A stretch of DNA of 64,000 nucleotides from Entrophospora sp. SA101 (taxonomy: Eukaryota; Glomeromycota; Glomeromycetes; Entrophosporales; Entrophosporaceae): NCBI GenBank assembly GCA_958430865.1, contig CAUDNR010000558.1, positions 7,718 through 71,717 on the forward strand. Direction: 5' to 3'. Under the pieces are notes generated by a model, which saw nothing but the letters and a program-made list of their open reading frames with translations, did no database searches and was not told where the DNA came from. The translations under genes were made by a program, and so were the position numbers. Below are positions 55,911-64,000 of the stretch, one piece after another; position 1 is the first letter of the stretch; each line of letters begins with the position of its first letter.

Positions 55911-57769
55911 TTATTTTTTAGTTTTCGATGATGATGGTTGTTGATATTTTTTTTCAATGTTCATTAATCTTAACTCTTTTACAAAACTATCTCCCCAATA
56001 CTCGGCGGTGTATTTTGTAACATAACGATATAGTTTTTGAAAATTAGAAATTCGTAAATCTTCAGGCATAGTAACAGCTTCATTAATTGCATTGGCAAGC
56101 CCTTCGGTGTTCCAAGGATTAACGATAATTGAGCCTTATTTTTGAAAATGAATAAAAATATAAAAATAGCGTTAATTATCATTATTGCGAGGTAATTTTT
56201 TTTTAAAAAAAAATCATATATATTTAAGATATACCATTTAACGATTGCGCAGCACCAGCAAATTCACTTAGAATTAAAACACCATGTCTTTGTTGTTGAC
56301 AAGCAACATACTCGTAAGAAACCAAATTCATACCATCCCTTGTAGAACTGACCAAACAAGCATCAGAAACAGCATACAAAGCAACCAATTCCTCGAAGGG
56401 AATAGTTTTATGCATGAAATGTATTGGCATGAACTCTACAGTACCAAATTTACCATTTATTCTACCAACTAATTCATTAACAACAGCTCTTAAATTTTGA
56501 TATTCTTCAACATCTTGTCTTGAGGGTACAGCTACTTGTACCAACACCACTTTGCCTATCCAGTCTGGATTTTTGCTTAAAAATACTTCAAGCGCGTGTA
56601 GTTTATGAGGAACACCTTTTATATAATCAAGTCTATCGACTCCTACTATAACTTTTACGCCTTTGAATCTTTCTTCTAGAGCTTTGATACGTTGTTGAAT
56701 TTTTGGTTGCTTCAATCCCTATAATAATAATCATTAATATTAACAACGATGATAACAATAATAATATTTAATGTTTAACATAAACTTACTTCAGCGAACC
56801 TGTCAGGATCAATTCCTACTGGAAAAGTTCCAACATGAACATGTCTACCTTCAAAGTCAATCCTATTTGGCATAGCATTTAATTCTAATATTCGTGTACA
56901 CGATGATAAAAAATGTCTAGCATAATCATATGTATGAAATCCAATCAAATCAGAATTCAATACACCATCAAGTACTTCTTTTCTTACAGGCAAAATTCTA
57001 TTAAAGAGAATAATAGGAATGAATGTAAATTAATTAGATGATATGATATCGATGAATGGATGGATAGATAAATAAAACTTTCAAACGAATACCTGTAGAT
57101 TTCGCTACTTGGAAAAGGGGTATGTAAAAAAAATCCAATTTTAATATTTGGTTTGCTCTTACCAACTTTCTCTCTTAACATACGTGGTAGCAACATAAAA
57201 TGATAATCCTGTACCCAGACCAAATCACCATCTTTAACAACATTACTTATGGCCTCAGCAAATAAATTATTAACAGTTTGATAAGAGTTCCAATTTTCTT
57301 GATCAAACGAGATTTCACCAGGATGATAATGAAATAATGGCCACAAGATAGAATTGGAAAATCCATTGTAATGTCCATCTGCTATATCGTCGTCAACAAA
57401 TACAGGTGAACATGAAAGACTATTTAAATGCTTGGTAACAGCTTCTCGATCTTCAGTAGGTATATTAATACCTAAGATAAACATATATATGTTTGTGCAT
57501 TTATTTATGTATACAGTATTTGTTTGTTTATAAATTATAATAATTGGTGAATTGATGAAATACATATAAAATAAAGTACAATTCAAACTTATTTTAAACT
57601 AACCCGGCCAACCAATCCAAGTAAAAGACATCATTTTCTTTAGACCGCTTAAAGCACTAACTAATCCACCAGAAGACATTTTATAATCATATCCATTATC
57701 AGTTTTTGTGATTGTCATTGGTAGACGATTGGAAACTACGAATAAATGTGCGTTGACGGTTTTTGACAT
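55911..57769 (-). CDS. TPS1: Trehalose-6-phosphate synthase (GT20)
   Basis: Five exons from MSKTVNAHLFVVSNRLPMTI (57769) to a Lys-rich end QQPSSSKTKK (55911). The enzyme transfers glucose from UDP-glucose to glucose-6-phosphate, making trehalose-6-phosphate, the precursor of the main fungal storage and stress sugar. Family motifs occur in order: SFTWIGWPG, the NSILWPLFHY segment, LVWVQDYHFMLLPR, GFFLHTPFPSSEIYR, DLIGFHTYDYARHF, VGVDRLDYIKGVPHKL with the phosphate-binding Arg and Lys, RDGMNLVSYEYVACQ, and SEFAGAAQSLNG. No phosphatase domain follows, so it is the stand-alone synthase. Approximate exons: 57603-57769, 57092-57471, 56790-56999, 56232-56718, 55911-56135. Confidence 0.95.
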
Positions 57770-58146
57770 TTTGTTAAATCAATAAAATAAAAAACTTTTA
57801 TTAAAAGGACTTTGTATGTCATGGTAATTAATACAACTCATAATTTAAATAAATTGATTTACAAGTCAAGTTTCTAAATTTATCAATTATTTATATTAAT
57901 TTAGTTAAAATGTTTTTAAAAATGACGTGAAAAAAAAATAATAAATAAATTATAGATAAAGAAATTAAAAAAAAAAAATCAAAAACGATCTATTTATATA
58001 TTTATAAAAATTCATATAAGTATTCCTACACATCATTTAAAAAAAATTTTTATATCAAATTAAAAAAAAAAAATTAATTGTAATATTATTCTAATTGTTT
58101 TAGCCCTCCTTCCCATTATCCCTCGAGTCCCAAGTAATATAATATT
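57770..58146. other. TPS1 upstream region, nothing recognised
   Basis: AT-rich, with several A runs; contains the TPS1 promoter on the minus strand and the 3' end of the secreted-peptide gene. Confidence 0.5.
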
Positions 58147-58434
58147 TTATGAACATTTTGCAGTCTTGCCGTTGAATACACAAGTTGTCCCATCAGGACA
58201 AGGCTTTTGACTTTTGACAAATTTAGTATTACAATCTAATTCCACTAGAAAAATACTGTCGCCACTGCAGATTGATTCTGAATCTCCCGAGCAAATACCT
58301 CGACGTTTTAGTGAACCACTGTTATTCGAATTTTCCATTCTTTCAATTGCAGGAATGGAGTTTACAGCTATAATGAAAATTAGGAAAACGATATAGAATG
58401 TAAAATGATTAACTGTTGTTATAGTTTGTTTCAT
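58147..58434 (-). CDS. Small secreted Cys-rich protein, 95 aa, with KR processing site
   Basis: Single exon. Residues 1-27 form a signal peptide (hydrophobic FYIVFLIFIIAVNSIPA). A short pro-region follows to GSLKRR, a dibasic KEX2-type cleavage site at about residues 43-45. The remaining 50 residues hold six Cys: CSGDSESICSGDS is a near-perfect duplication, then LDCNTKF, KPCPDGTTCVFNGKTAKCS. The PC..GT.C...G....C ending resembles CBM19-like or other chitin-binding small domains, though too weakly to assign. Secreted proteins of this type in mycorrhizal fungi are effector candidates; that is inference. Confidence 0.75.
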   Translation of the reverse strand: MKQTITTVNHFTFYIVFLIFIIAVNSIPAIERMENSNNSGSLKRRGICSGDSESICSGDSIFLVELDCNTKFVKSQKPCPDGTTCVFNGKTAKCS

Positions 58435-59308
58435 TTTTTTATTATTAGATTATTTATTAATTGATAAAATTCTTTTTTTGTTTTATTAGAAAAAAATTAT
58501 ATGAAAGTGGATGGGACGAGATTTTTTTTTAAAAAGAAAGAAAAATTGTTAAAAAATTTTTTTTGCGTTAGTCGGCTTAATAATTGAGAAATAGCTTCCA
58601 ATTTAATTTAAAATTTTACTAAATTTATAACTGTATTATTTATATTTGTAACACGATATATAAAAATAAGCAAAATTAAGATTAATTAATACAGGTAATG
58701 TAAGACCATTAGCATCTTTGTGTAAAGAAGATTGTCAGTTAAAGCTGCCAAAATAGATCGGTTGGCCTTTTTTGAAAAAAAATCCAGACGATCATGGCCT
58801 CAAAATCAATAAAAAAAAAGATATATATTTCCAAAAATGGAGTTCATGTGGTTTTGGTGTATTTATTTATATATGTAATTATTATTCCATTTTACACCAA
58901 ATGAATTCAAGACATGTTTAGAAGAACAAAAACATCTAAAAACAAATTAAATCAACAAGGAACTTGTTGTGGAAAAATCCAAAGAGAAATCTGGAGAGCG
59001 AGGTGTGACAGTATCATTCATACAATGAAAAGGAAATAGGATTACAAGGGGGCAGAAATGGAAGGGATAACCATAATAATTTACTAATTTTATTTAATAA
59101 AGGAGCTATAGCAATCCCATTCAAAGGCATTTTTTGTAATGGGGATACCACCATGACTGAATCAATCATTGTGCGATCACCTATTCCAAGAATAGCATGA
59201 TCAACATAAAATGTTTGTTTGGTCAGGCAAGCTTCACTCAACAAAAAAATTAATTATTATTCCATTGAAACATTTTCCGGCAAGAGATTTATATATCTTT
59301 ACAGCATA
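58435..59308. other. Intergenic, possibly the 3' part of a DDE element
   Basis: A 76-codon minus frame at 59014-59244 (DHAILGIGDRTMIDSVMVVS) is downstream of the transposase relic. It has coding-like composition but no recognisable family. Confidence 0.35.
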
Positions 59309-60627
59309 TTAATATAAGGCACAGACACCAGTCAATCCTTTACGGTAGGCATCAATAAATCTCCAAGAATACCTTGCATATTTACGTATTTGTTCAAACA
59401 ATACAGAGTCAAGAACTGTTTTTTCCAATACTTTAAAGGTGAAATCACAATTATTCCTTGTGTATTTTTTATGGCTCCCCAAAAATACTCAATGAAATTA
59501 AGTTTACAATGGAACTTGGGAAAAAGATAACTTTATGCCCACCACACCTTTCAATAATCTCTTGAATTGAAGGATACTGAAAAGCAAAATCTTGTTGTAA
59601 AGACAGAATACATGCAGCACAACAGTTACATATTCGGGAAATTCTTCTGTCAGCTGGTCACATTCTATTAAAATCATCTCTATTCCTTTTGGTTTTCCAT
59701 CTTCTAAATGCTTTTTTTGAGTTTCTCCACCAGGTAATACATCCCTAAATGCTATTTATCACTACCACCAGGTCCGAGGTTCGTTCGTTTGGGTAACAAT
59801 AAAAGCATCACTAGTAAAGCATGAATGACTGGTTGCATTGTCAAATGCAAAAACCCAACTGTATCTGAAAAGCTCTTTTCAAAAATAGGAATTACCTTGT
59901 TTTGAATCTGTGAAGGCATAATTTAGAATGAATAAATAAATCATTAATAAAAATACCTGTTATCACAATTTTTGCTCCATGCTTCGTCTTCATAAAATTT
60001 TAATCATCAGTTAAAAAATCACTAACATGAAGACTTAAACTGATTCTTTTTTTTTTTCTTAAAGGAATGTGGTTTTTTGGTCCCAATAAGTTTTTTGCCA
60101 TCACGGACTACCATTATATGCATTTTCTTCTCCAGGTGCAAGCGTTGGTACATGATATCATCATTATATTCACTAGGGATGGGTCATAATAACTTAATTC
60201 ATCAAGAAAATTTCTCGCGGCCATCTATATAAATATCTTTATGAATTTTCTGATAAATCCATCCAAGATTTTTCAGCCATACACGTATAGTTGTTTCGCT
60301 TATTTCTTTTTTTTCTTCAATTTCAATTGAAGGGAATATTTCTTAGCATATTTTTTAAATCTCTTACTTTTTTGATCAAAGATATTCCACAAGTAATCCA
60401 TGAAGAAGGTCTTCATCATATACTAAACTTTTGATTTTTTGGTGTTTTTCCTCTTTCTTGAAGTTGGGAATGCGCGAATAAAACGAGCATGCCAAGTTTT
60501 GCGCCGCAATTATTTTGCTTGCATTACATGCACCATAATCTTTAATGTGCAATCTAAAAAATTAGCACATTGTTTGGATGCGTGTTTTAACACCAGGATT
60601 AATATCTCTAGAACTGATAATGCTCAT
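59309..60627 (-). pseudogene. DDE-superfamily endonuclease (transposase) relic
   Basis: From about 60627, minus-strand pieces in shifting frames follow a transposase. They are: RIPNFKKEEKHQ; IRVWLKNLGWIYQKIHKDIY followed by IDGRENFLDELSYYD (helix-turn-helix and linker); WVFAFDNATSHSCF, which carries the second catalytic Asp; LEDGKPKGIEMILIECDQ; FPKFHCKLNFIEYFWGAIK with the third acidic residue (a Glu here); and CDFTFKVLEKTVLDSVLFEQ to a stop after GVCALY. At least four frameshifts are needed. The combination PKFHCxLNxIExxW is typical of DDE endonucleases abundant in Rhizophagus genomes (from memory). It is inactive as it stands. Confidence 0.75.
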
Positions 60628-60852
60628 CCTGAAAATCCTTCAATGTAATTTTTAATTGATATATGTTTTTCTTCATTATAATAAATAAATATATAAAACA
60701 AGTCGGACACTTATTTATATCAATCAAATGACTGAGAGGACCGAAAAAAAATTTTATTGGTCAGGCAGGACCAATCGGTTGTCCTACCGGACTCGATCCC
60801 ATATTTTTACCACCCCGTTAAATGTTAATTTCTTCTTTGATCAAAAATCAAA

Positions 60853-62538
60853 ATGTCGAATTGTTTTTCATCCTTGGAAAATCTAAGCATATTATTAAAC
60901 AACCTTGTTAATACCAATAAAGATGCCACACCATTAAAATATATTAACAGACTTGTAAATGATTTAACAATAATGTTGAATGAATCTGATTTTTATGATA
61001 TGGAAATTAGAGTTGGAGTTGACCAAGGGATCAAAACTTTTAAAGCTCATTCCAACATTTTAAAAGCAAGATCGCCATATTTCAAAGCAGCATTGTCAAA
61101 TGATTGGGTAAAAAGATCTGAAGATGGTAGTAATATTTTATTTGAAAAAGAAAATATTTCCCCAAGTATATTTGAAGTTCTTTTAACGTAAATTTAATTA
61201 AAATATTAAATTTTTTATTTATAATAATAATTAATTTTCAAACCAGTATTCTAAAATTATCATCATCATCATTATTAATAATATTATTTATTTTTTAAAA
61301 GATATATTTACAATGGAATAATTGATATAGATAACATGAATCCAAATGAAATTGTTGAACTTCTTGAAGCTTGTGATGAACTAAATTTTGATGAGTTAAT
61401 TGAAGATTTACAAAACTATTTAATTAAACAAAAAGAAGAATGGATTCAACGGAATGTAGTTTATTTCTATGATTTTTCATCTAGGCACCAATCATTTATT
61501 ATACTTCAAGATTATTTTAAGAAATTAATTAATGATATCCCAGAATTGATGTTAGAATTTGATGACATTTCAATAATTGACAAATCCATACTTGTATCTA
61601 TATTAGAAAAAGATAACTTGGAATTGGATGAAATTAAAATTTGGGATTATATTATTCAATGGGGAATTGTACAAGTTGAAAATTTGGATGAAACAAATAT
61701 TTTAGAATGGAATGAGGATGACTTCATTGAGTTAAAAAATATTTTAAAAGATATTATTCCATTAATGAGGTTTAATCAAATTTCTAAAAATGATTTTTAT
61801 GATAAAATCAAACCTTATGAGAAGGTTTTTAATAAAGAACTGTATGAAGAACTACTACAATACCACCTCACTAATAAATGGCAACCAAATTTATTACTTC
61901 AAAAAGGTCCAAGGACAGAAAAAGGAAAGTTATTAAGCTTAGAAGTTAAATATTTAATTTCCAGTTGGATTGACTACAAGAATGATGATGATTTATATAA
62001 TAATAAAAATGATTTGCCATACAAATTTAAATTAATACTTTGTGGATCAGAAGATGGATTTACCAGACCAATTCTTGAAAACAAATGTTATAACATTGAA
62101 CAAACATTGGTTATTATGAAGATTAAAGAAACTGGAGAATTGGTTGGTGGATATAATCCAGTTTGTTGGAACTTGATAGAAAAGTCTCTAAATGATAAAT
62201 ATTACATCGAAACAGATCAAAGTTTTATTTTTAAGATTGATGAAAGCCAGATAAATAATTCAGTATTAAGCAGAGTACATAAACCTAAATATGCAATATA
62301 TCACGATAGACGATATATTACTTTTACCGAAGATAACATAAAATTCAATGATATTTTGTTAGATTTTACTGATTTACAACTATTTAAGAGTATTACTAGT
62401 AAATTATATTGTTATTATTCATTTTATAACGATGCTCAAGAAGATTTTTATGAAAATAACTTGAACCTTGTCAAAAATAATTCGGCAGTTCATCTATTGG
62501 AGGATTTTGAAGTTTACAAAGTGGTAAAGAGAAAATAA
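60853..62538 (+). CDS. BTB-BACK-TLDc domain protein, 523 aa
   Basis: Two exons (60853-61187 and 61302-62538) total 1,572 nt. The BTB domain occupies about residues 40-140 (SDFYDMEIRVGVDQGIKTFK, AHSNILKARSPYFKAALS, then YIYNGIIDIDNMN across the intron). A BACK-like helical region follows (LLEACDELNFDELIEDLQNY, VSILEKDNLELDEIKIWDYI). The C-terminal half is TLDc-like (FKLILCGSEDGFT, GELVGGYNPVCWN, AIYHDRRYITF). Such proteins are very numerous in Glomeromycotina. BTB domains commonly bind Cullin-3, so a role as a ubiquitin-ligase adaptor is possible; no substrate can be named. The gene is intact although it follows a transposase relic by only 225 bp. Confidence 0.92.
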
Positions 62539-64000
62539 TAAAGATAATCTATAGGATTCAACTTTTTTAGCAAATAAAAGAATTTATATTAACAATGATG
62601 ATTATAGAATTTATTGAATGCAAATTCATTATAACCATAATAACACATTAGAATTCTGATGTAATTTCATGTGTAATGTTAAAGTGGGATTTTCTCTTCC
62701 AGTTATCTTTTTCATTATCAGGGAGGGATGCAGTTGAAGTACATCAATATTACAGACTACACGAATCAGTAACATCTATTCGGTATTCAACAATGGTCTT
62801 TGTCAATTTTACAAAACATTTTATTGGTTAATATGTCCCTGTGCAGAGCACACGTGCGTAAATCTAACAGAAATATTGAACTATGTGCCGAGTAAGTTTA
62901 TTTTGATTTTCATGTAACATTGTGTGGTTGGCTCAACATCATATAATCACACATTTCCATGCGATCTAGATAATCATAGGTCAGTTGATACAAATAATAA
63001 TAATCAAATTTTTTGAATGTATCGGTATAAATTTTCCCCTTAATTAATTAGACTTTTATAATGGTTCACAAAAATATGTTAAAATATTTGACAATTGGAA
63101 TTTATCTTGACATAAATAAACACTAATATCATAAATACCAGAATATCACATGATGGCCTCGAAAATTTGCTTATTAACCTACCTTTTACGCTCTAATGAA
63201 AAAATTCCTCATGATTTTGGTATAGATACTTTTTTTAAACCCCTGACCTAACCCTAACCTCGAAATTGGCTTAATGTCATCCATCGATCAAATCAGGTGC
63301 ATTCAGGCCAGAATTATTTGATTACATAATTGTTGATGACTTCATTTCACATAAGACAAACGAGTGTAATATCGTTAGCGTTAATGCCTTACTAAAAAGA
63401 TTATAACCATTTCATATGATTTATACTAATAAAGTGGCTTAACTTGCATGATCTTGCATGATCTTTAAAAATTTCCCGATACAGTATTAATATAACAGAG
63501 TTCTTCTCAATTTGTGTCAATTTTATAACGAAAACGGTAACTTTTAATGATTAGTGATCATTTTAATCATTTACGGGGGTTGATTACTTGTGATGATGAA
63601 TAAAATGATAATAATACTGATTTGGACTCTAGGTATTCCAATGTTTGACAAGTGCAAGCTCTACACAGCGACCTAAAGATGAGCAGTTACGTGCAACTGG
63701 TGCTTCCCTTTTACAAATTTTTTTAAATCTCCAGAGATATTATAGTGATGATGGGATTGACTAAAAAAATTCCGATGTGATCAAGGAAACCTCCATCTAA
63801 AAACAGTCCACACACAAACTCTATTTTTCGGTTCGCGTAACCACCAGGTTACGTTTTTGAAATGATTTTTATTATAACCAATTTTATTTCATATGATTGA
63901 ATAATATTAAAGCGCGGTAGATTTTTTTATTATAGAATTATTTGCTTTTTCGACTATTTGGACTAAAGAGTGGTTTACTACGTTTGTTTTTGCCGTAATA
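62539..64000. other. Gene-free right end
   Basis: No gene was recognised on either strand. It contains a single telomere-like stretch CCTAACCCTAACC near 63246, a short direct repeat CTTGCATGAT (63444-63462), and otherwise AT-rich DNA. Confidence 0.45.

Overview
The window reads as nuclear DNA of an AT-rich fungus. Genes carry short GT-AG introns, proteins have Asn-rich runs, and the gene content is typical of Glomeromycotina (a Rhizophagus-like arbuscular mycorrhizal fungus): a TKL-like kinase with the catalytic loop HCDLHSGN, a BTB-BACK-TLDc protein, an F-box/LRR relative, small secreted proteins, and abundant pogo/Tigger, hAT, MULE and DDE transposon remains. The lineage call is inference from gene families, not from a search.

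The left part (1 to about 36 kb) and the right end (58 to 64 kb) look like an accessory compartment. They hold a broken MULE-type transposase gene with a 511-bp tandem duplication (1.0-4.5 kb), a CCT4 chaperonin gene lacking its 5' exon and carrying two one-base frameshifts (4.7-7.0 kb), a small intact SERF-like/C2H2 zinc-finger gene (7.7-8.3 kb), a 3,088-bp direct duplication (8.7-11.8 kb and 22.8-25.9 kb), a secreted class-3 lipase (12.1-13.3 kb), a coiled-coil gene (15.1-16.3 kb), pseudogenes of an F-box protein, a repetitive unknown family, a secreted protein and COX17 (17-22.4 kb), a novel four-repeat Asn-rich protein (25.5-26.6 kb), hAT and Tigger relics, and a protein kinase (31.2-32.9 kb).

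The block from 36 to 58 kb is housekeeping and its main genes are unbroken: mitochondrial ribosomal protein L1, glutaminyl-peptide cyclotransferase, a Thr-rich repeat protein with an AT-hook-like motif and a dsRBM-like end, IMP dehydrogenase, DNA ligase I, a short-chain dehydrogenase, ribonucleotide reductase small subunit, the mitochondrial Obg GTPase MTG2, and trehalose-6-phosphate synthase. Inside it lies a decayed second copy of the MRPL1 gene (41.9-43.6 kb), split by an hAT-like insertion and abutted by a complete non-autonomous pogo-like element. IMPDH, DNA ligase I and RNR2 all serve nucleotide supply or DNA replication, and the SDR/RNR2 divergent promoter holds an ACGCGT (MCB-type) site.

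The right end has a single-exon secreted Cys-rich peptide precursor with a KR processing site, a frameshifted DDE transposase, and a BTB-BACK-TLDc gene. I found no tRNA, rRNA or CRISPR array. Exon boundaries come from reading splice sites by eye and checking reading frame; where exon lengths are given they sum to whole codons.
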